Shown here: positions 1 to 6,831 of the stretch, piece by piece
Layout of the letters: the number at the start of each line of letters is the position of its first letter
Position numbering within the stretch: the stretch's first letter is position 1
From: Prevotellaceae bacterium
Lineage (GTDB): Bacteria > Bacteroidota > Bacteroidia > Bacteroidales > UBA932
NCBI GenBank assembly: GCA_031279735.1
Contig: JAITHX010000035.1
Location: 1 to 9,846 of the forward strand
Reading direction: 5' to 3'
DNA length: 9,846 nt
Made by a program: the position numbers and the translations under genes
The notes under the pieces: generated by a model
What the model saw: only the letters and a program-made list of their open reading frames with translations
Told to the model about the DNA's origin: nothing
Database searches by the model: none

Positions 1-3
1 CAT

Positions 4-11
4 TACCTTTG
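4..11 (+). promoter_or_regulatory. Candidate -7 promoter element for rplU-rpmA
   Basis: The bases TACCTTTG match all fixed positions of the Bacteroidota -7 element TANNTTTG recognised by the primary sigma factor. It lies 25 bases before the rplU ATG, which would give a short leader. The matching -33 TTTG element would fall left of the window, so only half of the promoter can be seen. An 8-base motif can occur by chance; the position upstream of a ribosomal protein operon is what makes it credible. Confidence 0.5.
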
Positions 12-36
12 CCGCCTGAATTTAAACAAAACATTG

Positions 37-345
37 ATGTACGCAATTGTAGAAATAGCAGGACAGCAATTTAAAGTTGAAACGGAACAGAAACTCTTCG
101 TACACCGTCTGGAGCAAGCCGAAGGCGACTCCGTGAGTTTCGCCAAAGTACTGCTAATTGATAATGACGGTCAGGTAAGAATCGGCACACCTGTGATTGA
201 AGATGCCGTAATAACCGCTAAAGTATTGAAACACGTGAAAGGCGATAAGGTTATCGTGTTCAAGAAAAAGCGCAGAAAGGGTTACAGAGTGAAAAACGGT
301 CACCGACAGTGCTTCACTCAAATCCAGATCGAAAGCATAGTTTAA
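37..345 (+). CDS. rplU: 50S ribosomal protein L21
   Basis: This is ribosomal protein L21, a 23S rRNA-binding protein of the large subunit. The 102-residue product opens with MYAIVEIAGQQFKVE, the typical L21 N-terminus, and carries the conserved C-terminal signature GDKVIVFKKKRRKGYRVKNG followed by HRQ, which contacts rRNA. The length is normal for the family. I choose the ATG at 37 rather than the in-frame TTG at 34, because L21 normally starts MYAIV and the TTG would only add one residue. No Shine-Dalgarno sequence is seen; the leader is A-rich, as is usual in Bacteroidota. It is followed 25 bases later by rpmA, the near-universal partner, and the two are surely cotranscribed. Confidence 0.97.
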   Translation: MYAIVEIAGQQFKVETEQKLFVHRLEQAEGDSVSFAKVLLIDNDGQVRIGTPVIEDAVITAKVLKHVKGDKVIVFKKKRRKGYRVKNGHRQCFTQIQIESIV

Positions 346-370
346 TCAAAATTATTTCGGAGAAAACAAA

Positions 371-625
371 ATGGCACACAAGAAAGGAGTCGGAAGCTCC
401 AAAAACGGAAGGGAATCGCACAGTAAGCGATTAGGCGTGAAAATCTTCGGAGGACAGTTTGCCCGCGCAGGCAGCATCCTCGTTCGACAGAGAGGCACCG
501 TTCACAATCCGGGCGAAAACGTTGGAATAGGACGCGATCACACTCTGTATGCATTGGTTGACGGTACGGTAGTCTTCAGAAAGAAGGCGAAAGCTAAATC
601 ATACGTCTCGATACTTGAAGCCTGA
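371..625 (+). CDS. rpmA: 50S ribosomal protein L27
   Basis: This is ribosomal protein L27, whose N-terminal tail reaches the peptidyl transferase centre of the large subunit. The 84-residue product starts MAHKKGVGSSKNGRES and continues with LGVKIFGGQFARAGSILVRQ, the L27 hallmark. It begins directly with the mature-type MAHKK end and has no cleavable N-terminal extension of the kind found in Firmicutes. Length is normal. A GGAG at 359-362 stands 8 bases before the ATG, an unusually good Shine-Dalgarno match for this phylum, where such sites are rarely used. It is the second gene of the rplU-rpmA operon, and a strong terminator follows 35 bases after the stop codon. Confidence 0.97.
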   Translation: MAHKKGVGSSKNGRESHSKRLGVKIFGGQFARAGSILVRQRGTVHNPGENVGIGRDHTLYALVDGTVVFRKKAKAKSYVSILEA

Positions 626-639
626 CGGCTACGAGACGT
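603..639 (+). other. Hairpin overlapping the rpmA stop codon
   Basis: ACGTCTCG at 603-610 can pair perfectly with CGAGACGT at 632-639, making an 8-bp stem whose loop contains the last rpmA codons and the TGA. AGCC (619-622) and GGCT (627-630) inside the loop can form a small nested stem. A short T run (639-642) follows. It could be a weak first terminator or a 3' end protecting structure ahead of the stronger terminator at 660. Pairing is seen; function is inferred. Confidence 0.35.
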
Positions 640-659
640 TTTCATTGCAGATCACGACA

Positions 660-691
660 GTCGCTCCCCGAACAGGGGGCGACTTTTTTTT
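660..691 (+). terminator. Rho-independent terminator of rplU-rpmA
   Basis: GTCGCTCCCC (660-669) pairs with GGGGGCGAC (675-683) through nine base pairs with one bulged T, around the 5-base loop GAACA. Eight T residues (684-691) follow at once. This is the classical intrinsic terminator form and separates the ribosomal protein operon from the gene starting at 800. Confidence 0.9.
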
Positions 692-761
692 GTGAAATAA
701 GAGATGTGCTATAAATAACTTAAAGCTCGACAGAAACGCACTTTTCGTCTGAAAATTTGTT

Positions 762-769
762 TACATTTA
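762..769 (+). promoter_or_regulatory. Weak candidate -7 element before the 934-residue protein gene
   Basis: TACATTTA matches five of the six fixed positions of the Bacteroidota -7 consensus TANNTTTG and lies 30 bases before the ATG at 800. No convincing -33 TTTG is found at the usual 19-21 base spacing; the nearest is a TTTT at 742-745. A promoter is expected here because a terminator lies just upstream, but this exact site is a guess. Confidence 0.25.
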
Positions 770-799
770 CGAAAAAAATTAACAGAGATTCGAGGAATT

Positions 800-3604
800 A
801 TGAAACTGAAATGTTTGCTGATAATGATGTTGTTCGCTTGCCGTGTCGAGGCGCAGTACGTTGACTACGGAAACGATCCCGCCCGTCTGAAATGGAGACT
901 GATAAGGACTGAACGCCACAAAGTGATCTTTCCTGCCGGCTTCGAAACCGGAGCCAGCATCTATGCCAGCATCCTCGAAGCGGTGTATCCGCACGTCCGC
1001 TACACGATGTCGGCAGCGAGGAGTTCAACCATGCCCGTTGTTCTGCATCCCTTCAACGCACACCACAACGGTATGGTTGCGTGGGCGCCCAAACGCATGG
1101 AACTGCTTCCCGCGCCGGAGTTCGGATATGGCTTCCAGATTCGGGAACTCGGACTCTCGCTGCACGAATCGAGACATGCGGCGCAAATCGACCGACTGAA
1201 TTGCGGACTGTTCCGCCCCTTCCACCTTATTATCGGACAGCAGGCGGCAGGGCTGTCGCTGCTCTTCGTGCCGGAATGGTTTCTCGAAGGCGAAGCCGTG
1301 CTTGCCGAAACTGCTCTTTCCTCGTCGGGCAGAGGACGGGAACCCTCGTTCCTGATGCCCTATCGGGCGCAATTAGCCGCAGGGAAAAACTATTCGTTCG
1401 ATAAATGGCTGCTTGGTTCCTACCGCAATTTCACCCACAATCATTATGCGCTGGGCTACATGATGACCGCCCGCGCACGGATAGACCATGGAGCCGACGT
1501 GTGGGACAAAGTGCTGAAGGGTATGACCCGCACCTTCCCCCCGATTTTCGCGCTCAGCATGCGGAAGTACGCCGGCATGAAAACCAACAGTTTGTTCGAT
1601 TCGGCGATGACGTCCGCCATGCGGGATTTTCCGACGCCGGCGAATCCCGACCGTCCAGCAATCATGTCGCCCGACAGCGGGGAATATCTTTCGTATCTGC
1701 ATCCGCAGGAAACGGAATACGGAATAATCAGTCTGAAAAAAAGTCTCTACGACATTCCCTCCATCGTGCTGACCGATTCCGCCGGCGACGAACGACGGCT
1801 GGCATACACGGGCGCGGTGAACAGTAAACTGTCGTACTCCGACGGCTACGTTTACTGGACCGAATATGTTCCGGGGCTGAGATGGAGGCACGAATCATGG
1901 TCGGCGGTCAAACGATTGCGGGTCGAAACGAAAAAGATAGAAACTATTTCGCCCCGCCGGTCGAAGCATTTCACTCCAACGCCCTTTCCGGGCAACAGAA
2001 TCGCCGTTTACGAATATTCGCCCGACGGGCGCGGCAGTCTCGCGATACTTGATCCGGCAACGAAAACAAAGAACTCGTATCCAGTGTTTCGCAACCTGCA
2101 AGTGCAGGACATGACGGCGGACGCAAACGGCAAGATTTTCGCTTCGATAACGGGCGCCGGAAACGGAATTTTCAGATTCGACACTCTGTCGGCGGAGTGG
2201 ACAGGCTTCCTCGCCTACTGTCGCGCAAGTATCCGCGGGCTGAGAATGCACGGAGGAGAGCTGATTTTTGAATCGGGATACAGCGGAATAGACAATATTT
2301 ATGCGTTCGACACCCTGTCGCTGAAAGTGCGGCGACTGACCGACGCACGTTTCGGAGCTTTCGGCGGAACATTTTCTTCCGACGGCGCGAAACTTTATTT
2401 TTCCGACTATTCGGCAAACGGATACAGGCTTGCGAGCCTGCCCGCCGAAAAGCTGAATCGGGACGCGATTGATTTCAAGACGCCCTTCAAGTTCGGTACG
2501 GCGGAGGCGCTGTCGGCGCAGGAGATTTTCAATGCAGACGATTCCGTGTTCACTGTCAAACATTACGAATCGAAACCTTACGGCAAGGCGGCGCATCTTT
2601 TCAACTTCCACAGCTGGCTGCCCGCGTTTTACGATTTGGACGAGCTGAGAAACGATTTCGGTCGCCTGATTGAGTTCAAGCCCGGAATATCGCTGCTGTC
2701 GCAGAACGCCCTGAACACTCTGGTTTCGCAGGCGTCGTACTATTACGCGCCGAACGGACATCACGGCTACGTTTCGCTGAAATACTCCGGTTTTTTTCCT
2801 GTGTTCCATCTCAAGCTCGACGTCGGGGGCAGGCGCGCGATTCTGGACGACCCGCAGGCAGTAAGCGTCACGAGGCGAATCAATGCGGTGTTTCTGGCTT
2901 ACCTGCCTCTGTCGTTTACCCGCGATCACTGGGTTCACGGATTGCAGCCCTATCTGTACTACCGATTCGGCAACGACCGGCTGTCGAAAATCGACGCCAA
3001 CTATAGCCACGTCAACGGCGGAATAACATACTATCGCTACCGAAGTCTGGCACACAGAGACATTTTCCCTAAATCCGGCTGGCGACTTCGATTGGAGTAC
3101 GCCGGCAATCCCCGCATTTCCATGGGACAGTTGCTGGTTGCCAACGCCAACGTATGGTTTCCCGGACTGATTCGCAACCACGGACTGAAAACCACTCTGG
3201 CGTTCCAGAAACAATTCGCGCCGGCGGAGGGAGGGTATTTCTTTCCGGAAAGATACGTGGAGATAGCGCGAAAGACCAGCTACCGCGTCGCCTCCCCGCT
3301 GATTTACACCGTGAAGGGCGATTACTCGTTTCCGATTCTCTATCCCGACTGGAACATCGGTTCGCTGCTCTACTTCAAACGACTAAGAGGAAACGTGTTC
3401 TACGATTACACATGCAACAGGGTCTTCGATTCCGAAACGTCAGGGTTTCTGTGGCGCGGACAATCGTCCTGCGGACTGGATCTGACGCTGGATTTACACC
3501 CTCTGCAATTTTTGCTTGCGCCGGCAAGTATTACCTTCAGACTTGCGAAATACACTGGAGTAAAGAGTTTCAAGCCCGAAATAATATGGGGAATAAGTAT
3601 TTGA
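800..3604 (+). CDS. Secreted gluzincin-like peptidase / beta-propeller / outer-membrane barrel protein
   Basis: The 934-residue product has three visible parts. Residues 1-18 are a signal peptide with a likely cut after VEA. About residues 30-280 resemble the peptidase MA-like gluzincin domain: HESRH at 122-126 fits HExxH, and WFLEGEA at 160-166 supplies a likely third zinc ligand, Glu163. About 290-555 carry TolB/WD40-like propeller repeats, for example GTFSSDGAKLYFSDYSANGY near 523-542. From about 625 to the end, alternating aromatic and polar strands suggest an outer-membrane beta-barrel; a linker motif FNFHSWLP (601-608) precedes it. The ATG at 800 gives the complete signal peptide; GAGGA at 792-796 is too close to it to be an ideal ribosome site. 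The gene stands alone between a terminator and a repeat island. A surface protease or an envelope assembly factor are both possible; the substrate is unknown. Domain calls are from motif reading, without a search. Confidence 0.75.
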   Translation: MKLKCLLIMMLFACRVEAQYVDYGNDPARLKWRLIRTERHKVIFPAGFETGASIYASILEAVYPHVRYTMSAARSSTMPVVLHPFNAHHNGMVAWAPKRMELLPAPEFGYGFQIRELGLSLHESRHAAQIDRLNCGLFRPFHLIIGQQAAGLSLLFVPEWFLEGEAVLAETALSSSGRGREPSFLMPYRAQLAAGKNYSFDKWLLGSYRNFTHNHYALGYMMTARARIDHGADVWDKVLKGMTRTFPPIFALSMRKYAGMKTNSLFDSAMTSAMRDFPTPANPDRPAIMSPDSGEYLSYLHPQETEYGIISLKKSLYDIPSIVLTDSAGDERRLAYTGAVNSKLSYSDGYVYWTEYVPGLRWRHESWSAVKRLRVETKKIETISPRRSKHFTPTPFPGNRIAVYEYSPDGRGSLAILDPATKTKNSYPVFRNLQVQDMTADANGKIFASITGAGNGIFRFDTLSAEWTGFLAYCRASIRGLRMHGGELIFESGYSGIDNIYAFDTLSLKVRRLTDARFGAFGGTFSSDGAKLYFSDYSANGYRLASLPAEKLNRDAIDFKTPFKFGTAEALSAQEIFNADDSVFTVKHYESKPYGKAAHLFNFHSWLPAFYDLDELRNDFGRLIEFKPGISLLSQNALNTLVSQASYYYAPNGHHGYVSLKYSGFFPVFHLKLDVGGRRAILDDPQAVSVTRRINAVFLAYLPLSFTRDHWVHGLQPYLYYRFGNDRLSKIDANYSHVNGGITYYRYRSLAHRDIFPKSGWRLRLEYAGNPRISMGQLLVANANVWFPGLIRNHGLKTTLAFQKQFAPAEGGYFFPERYVEIARKTSYRVASPLIYTVKGDYSFPILYPDWNIGSLLYFKRLRGNVFYDYTCNRVFDSETSGFLWRGQSSCGLDLTLDLHPLQFLLAPASITFRLAKYTGVKSFKPEIIWGISI

Positions 3605-3694
3605 GAGGGAGATAAGTTATACTTCCGTCGCGTTAAAATTGTGAGACAGCCGGTCAACTCCGGCAGACACTAATCACTCAGGGTAATTGTAGAA

Positions 3695-3845
3695 GAAGCC
3701 CTTATTTCCAAAGGAACCCCCTTAGTAGCCTGCCGCCTCTCGTCTTCCATTCCCTTATTCCCTTATTAATATTTATAAATAAGGGAATAAGGGCATGGGA
3801 GAGGCGGCAGGCTACTAAGGGGGTTCCTTTGGAAATAAGAGCTTC
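3695..3845. repeat. Near-perfect 151-base inverted repeat (long hairpin)
   Basis: Bases 3701-3741 are the exact reverse complement of 3799-3839, a 41-bp perfect stem. It extends outward by five more pairs (3695-3699 with 3841-3845) after one C/A mismatch. Inward, 3747-3767 pairs with 3778-3798 with one mismatch; a 5-base bulge (GTCTT, 3742-3746) occurs on the left arm only. The inner stem holds two direct copies of CCCTTATT on the left and of AATAAGGG on the right. The loop is about 10 bases (3768-3777). There is no open reading frame inside and no target-site duplication at the borders. It could be a small non-autonomous palindromic element, a dispersed intergenic repeat, or a bidirectional terminator. 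Confidence 0.9.
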
Positions 3846-3885
3846 AATGAACCCGTGGCGAAGATTTTAAGACTTGATCACTCAC

Positions 3886-3929
3886 AATTTCAGAACTCCG
3901 GTTTGCGAGACAACCGGAGTTCTGAAGTT
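3886..3929. repeat. Hairpin with 13-bp perfect core
   Basis: CAGAACTCCGGTT (3891-3903) pairs exactly with AACCGGAGTTCTG (3912-3924) around the 8-base loop TGCGAGAC. Flanking A/T bases (3886-3890 with 3925-3929) extend the stem, including one G-T pair. The plus-strand exit is GTTATTTATT, moderately U-rich but not a clean tract. It may be a bidirectional terminator serving both convergent transcription units. The fold is seen; the function is inferred. Confidence 0.6.
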
Positions 3930-4024
3930 ATTTATTCGACATCCCTAAAATTTGAATTGCCCCAAACAAGAAACGCCGACCATCGGCTATACCTCACCAA
4001 CAGTCGGCATTTCATAATAATCCT

Positions 4025-4243
4025 CCCCGCATCCGTCAGGCAATTCGTAATTCGTAATTCGTAATTCGTAATTTTCAACTGACCCCGCATCCGTCAGGCA
4101 ATTCGTAATTCGTAATTCGTAATTCGTAATTTTCAACTGCCCCCGCATCCGTCAGGCAATTCGTAATTCGTAATTCGTAATTCGTAATTTTCAACTGACC
4201 CCGCGTCCGTCAGGCAATTCGTAATTCGTAATTCGTAATTCGT
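4025..4243. repeat. 58-bp tandem repeat, four copies, with nested AATTCGT heptamers
   Basis: Four units start at 4025, 4083, 4141 and 4199, exactly 58 bases apart. Each has a 17-base G+C-rich head (CCCCGCATCCGTCAGGC), four copies of the heptamer AATTCGT, and, in the first three, a 13-base tail (AATTTTCAACTGA). The copies are almost identical: the tail of unit 2 ends TGC instead of TGA (position 4140), and the head of unit 4 has G for A at 4205. The last heptamer ends at 4243, two bases before the stop codon of the leftward operon (complement 4246-4248), and the tail of unit 4 is diverged inside that gene's end. Such a two-level array could change copy number by slippage or recombination. Confidence 0.95.
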
Positions 4244-4245
4244 AA

Positions 4246-4932
4246 TTAATTCTTAATTTCATACACTTGCGGGTCGAACTGCCACTGGTCGATGCCGCTT
4301 ATCTTTATGCCGACGCGGGCATAGAGAGTTTTGGCGGTTTGTCCGCTCAAGTCGAGCGAGAGGGAGCGGGTACCGGGCGCGACGTCGGACTGCCGTGTCC
4401 AGCCCGCGTCGCCGAGGTGTCCGCTGCTTTGGTTATCGACGAACGCCGTTTTGTTTATCATCAGGGCGAGCGTCTCGACGGGGCGTCCTGCGGTGATTTC
4501 CGCTATGGTGACGGTGGCGGAGAGCGTCTTGCCGGAGACGGTGTAGGCTATGTTCGACAGCATGTAGTAGGGTGTCACCTCGTAGTTCTTCACGGTATTG
4601 CCGTTCACCGCGACCGCTACGGTGTCGGGACGGTTTACCCATGGTCCGCGATTGTTGTTCATCACCAGTTTGTAGTCTCCGTCGAAGAGCATCGCCGAGT
4701 AGCTGCCGTCCTGCGTGAGGTGACAGTTTATTTCGGTGCGGAGTTCGTAGCCGTCCTGCCAGAATTGCAGAAAGTTCTGGCGGTCGATTCCGCTGACGCC
4801 TATGGGCTGTCCGTTGTGGGTTACGCGACCGCTGAAGCGCGAGGCGGGTTTCTCGTAGTTGTCTATTCCGCACGATGCCGCGACGAGGATGACGAGGGCG
4901 GCGAACGTGGCGTTGTGGAGTGTTGTTTTCAT
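4246..4932 (-). CDS. DUF3823-type surface lipoprotein of a SusCD locus
   Basis: The 228-residue product has a lipoprotein signal peptide (residues 1-20, VAAS before Cys21) and then GIDNYEKP, the typical start of DUF3823 proteins. Residues about 31-122 form the first domain, with FSGRVTHNGQPI, a DGSYSAMLFDGDYKLV hairpin and the closing NYEVTPYYML; this is like a small prealbumin/carboxypeptidase-regulatory beta-sandwich. Residues about 123-227 fit the second, Ig-like beta domain. The gene begins 6 bases after the susD-like stop, so it is translationally close and cotranscribed. In Bacteroidales such proteins follow SusD and are thought to be accessory surface lipoproteins that help bind substrate; the biochemical role is not established. 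There is no Shine-Dalgarno sequence; the leader is A-rich. Its stop codon touches the tandem repeat array. Confidence 0.82.
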   Translation of the reverse strand: MKTTLHNATFAALVILVAASCGIDNYEKPASRFSGRVTHNGQPIGVSGIDRQNFLQFWQDGYELRTEINCHLTQDGSYSAMLFDGDYKLVMNNNRGPWVNRPDTVAVAVNGNTVKNYEVTPYYMLSNIAYTVSGKTLSATVTIAEITAGRPVETLALMINKTAFVDNQSSGHLGDAGWTRQSDVAPGTRSLSLDLSGQTAKTLYARVGIKISGIDQWQFDPQVYEIKN

Positions 4933-4938
4933 GTTGTT

Positions 4939-6813
4939 TTACTGATACGGGTTTTTGACGTATTTCGGATTGTTGTTGATCCAGTCCTGGTTGATGAAAT
5001 TGTAATAGTTTCTCAGCTGGAAGCGGTGGGGACGTTCGCAAGTCCACGTGGAGCGGAGCTTGTCGAACACCCATTTTCCGTTTTGCGGATGTGCGGGGTC
5101 TTTGATCCGGTAGGGGAAGAGGGCGTAGTGTGCCGAGGCGTAGTCGTTGGAGTTTTGCGCGGCGAGGCTTGCCGGACCTTCGTTGCCGTTCCATACGATG
5201 TGAGCGCGGCGGAGGCGTCGCAGATCCCACCAGCGATGATTTTCGTAGGCGAACTCCACTTGTCGTTCGCGGACGATGTCGTCGAGGGTTGTCGAGCTTA
5301 GGGCGGAGATGCCGGCGCGGGCGCGGATTTGATTGATGTAGCCGCAGACTTCCGACTGCTGACGTCCGAGTTCGAGCGCGGCTTCGGCGGCTATCATGAG
5401 CACTTCGGCATAGCGCATGCGCACGAACCACATGTCGCTTCCGCGTCCGCGGGTGGAAGCGTCGCGGTTGTAGTCCACGAATTTGCGCAGGTTGAAGCCG
5501 GAGTTGTTCACATACTGGTCGTCGCCGCGGTCGGGTCCGTTTTCGGAAGTAATCAGGTCGTCGTCCTCGTCCTTCGTGTCGCCCTCTCTTGCTGAGCGGG
5601 CGCGTTCCCGCCATTCGCCGGCATCGCGGTATTTCTGTCCAGCCTGATAGGTGATTGGCACTCCGTTGAAGTCGGATCCGGGATAGACTACGGTGCCGTA
5701 GAGACGCGGATCCTTGTCGGCGAAGAGGTCTTCGGGACGGTCGTAATAGACGTAGTCGTTCGCGGCATCGTCCCATGTGTGCAGGGTACCGTCGCGGCTG
5801 TTCACGCGCTCGAAGGCTTCGACGAGGTTCAGAGTGGGAGTGATGTCGTTGGCGTCGATGTCGCCGCGCATGGTAGTGGAGATCATTCCGTTCGAGAATC
5901 CGTGGGCGTTGCCCGGATAGATGTAGTCGCGTGCCCAGATCACTTCGCTGTTACCCTTTTTGGCGAGTGCTTCGTAGAAGTTTGCGCCGCGGTCGGGGTT
6001 TTCGTCGTAGAGCAGGTAGCGTCCGCCGTCGATGATTTCGCGGCAGGTTTCGAGAGCCGTCCGGTAGTATTCCGGGGCTTTGGCTGCGGGTATTCCGACT
6101 TCGCCTCCTGCGGTTTTCACTTCGGGGGTCGTCTGTCCGTAGCGGGCGTTCGAGGCGGCGTAAACTGCGGCGCGAGCCTTGAGCGCGAGAGCCGCCCATT
6201 TGTTGGCGCGCGCGGCGTTTTGGGTGCGTTCGTCGGGGAGCATGGCGGCTATCGCGCCACATTCGTCGATGATGTAGTCGTAGAGAGCCGCTTCGGTCGA
6301 GCGGGCATAGCGCAATGCGGTGATGTCCATTCCTCCGGTGTAGGCGAACACTTCGTCGCCCACTATGGGCATTCCGCCCATGCAGCGGCACATGTTGAAG
6401 TATGTCCATGCGCGGAGGAAGCGCGCTTCGCCTTCGATTTGCTTGCGGTAGGCGGGGGCGAGCGAGGCGGCGGCGTCGGAGCGCACGCTTTGGAGGAACT
6501 GGTTGATGTGCCGGATGAGCGTATAGTCGTAAACCCGCCAGTGTTCATTGGAGTAGTCTGACCATGTTTCGCGTCCGCCGCTCGAACGGGTACCCTCGTC
6601 GAGAGCCTGATATTCGCCGCGCGCTTCGAGGTGCTGTCCCCAGTTGACGCGCCCGTAGTAGTTTGCGAGCACGGAGTTGACCATGTTCTGGTCGGAGAAT
6701 ATTTCTTCGTCCGACAGGATCGACTGCGATTCGCGATCCAGAAAGTCCGCGCAGGCAACGAGCGCGAGTGCTGCGGCAAGTGCGGTGATAATCTTGATGC
6801 TTTTCATTGTCAT
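4939..6813 (-). CDS. SusD/RagB-family substrate-binding outer-membrane lipoprotein
   Basis: The 624-residue product is a SusD-like lipoprotein, the lid that binds substrate above a SusC pore at the cell surface. The signal peptide ends in the lipobox LVAC with Cys21, followed by ADFLDRESQSILSDEEIF, typical of the SusD N-terminus. Further hallmarks are EGEARFLRAWTYFNM (127-141) with GGMPIV, RMRYAEVLMIAAEA (465-478) and ERQVEFAYENHRWWDLRR (516-533). The alpha-helical TPR-like scaffold fits residues about 85-260. An acidic stretch at 409-432 (GDTKDEDDD, then SENGPDRGDD) may be an exposed loop. I keep the ATG at 6813; a second in-frame ATG two codons on (6807) would serve equally well. The start is 18 bases after the susC stop, so the two are cotranscribed. 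Bound substrate (glycan, peptide or other) cannot be told from sequence. Confidence 0.95.
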   Translation of the reverse strand: MTMKSIKIITALAAALALVACADFLDRESQSILSDEEIFSDQNMVNSVLANYYGRVNWGQHLEARGEYQALDEGTRSSGGRETWSDYSNEHWRVYDYTLIRHINQFLQSVRSDAAASLAPAYRKQIEGEARFLRAWTYFNMCRCMGGMPIVGDEVFAYTGGMDITALRYARSTEAALYDYIIDECGAIAAMLPDERTQNAARANKWAALALKARAAVYAASNARYGQTTPEVKTAGGEVGIPAAKAPEYYRTALETCREIIDGGRYLLYDENPDRGANFYEALAKKGNSEVIWARDYIYPGNAHGFSNGMISTTMRGDIDANDITPTLNLVEAFERVNSRDGTLHTWDDAANDYVYYDRPEDLFADKDPRLYGTVVYPGSDFNGVPITYQAGQKYRDAGEWRERARSAREGDTKDEDDDLITSENGPDRGDDQYVNNSGFNLRKFVDYNRDASTRGRGSDMWFVRMRYAEVLMIAAEAALELGRQQSEVCGYINQIRARAGISALSSTTLDDIVRERQVEFAYENHRWWDLRRLRRAHIVWNGNEGPASLAAQNSNDYASAHYALFPYRIKDPAHPQNGKWVFDKLRSTWTCERPHRFQLRNYYNFINQDWINNNPKYVKNPYQ

Positions 6814-6831
6814 GAATATTAAACGTGAAGA

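Larger units (their letters stand above)
3605..4245. other. Gene-free, structure-rich island between convergent genes
   Basis: No credible gene lies in this stretch of about 640 bases. It is A+T-richer than the flanking coding DNA and separates the ends of two convergent transcription units. It contains, in order: a small 5-bp hairpin at 3649-3664 (GCCGG/CCGGC), a long inverted repeat at 3695-3845, a hairpin at 3886-3929, short inverted GCCGAC/GTCGGC bases at 3975-3980 and 4003-4008, and a tandem array from 4025. No transposase or integrase remnant is visible. No hairpin followed by a T-tract was found for either operon, so termination here probably depends on these structures or on Rho. Confidence 0.7.

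Noticed and set aside
1895..3214. Open frame of 439 codons on the minus strand
   Set aside because: It lies fully inside the 934-residue protein gene on the opposite strand; the sense product has a signal peptide and recognisable motifs, this one does not.
3649..3664. Terminator for the 934-residue protein gene
   Set aside because: The stem GCCGG/CCGGC is only 5 bp and no T-tract follows it.
3695..3845. Complete insertion sequence
   Set aside because: There is no room for a transposase between the arms and no target-site duplication at the borders.
3855..4064. Small open frame of 69 codons in the intergenic island
   Set aside because: It runs through the 3886-3929 hairpin and into the tandem repeat, with no recognisable motif or ribosome site; chance is the better explanation.
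4025..4243. CRISPR array
   Set aside because: The whole 58-bp unit is repeated with no variable spacers, and no cas genes are near; it is a plain tandem repeat.
4267..5301. Open frame of 344 codons on the plus strand
   Set aside because: It crosses, in antisense, the DUF3823-like gene and the end of the susD-like gene, both of which have strong family signatures.
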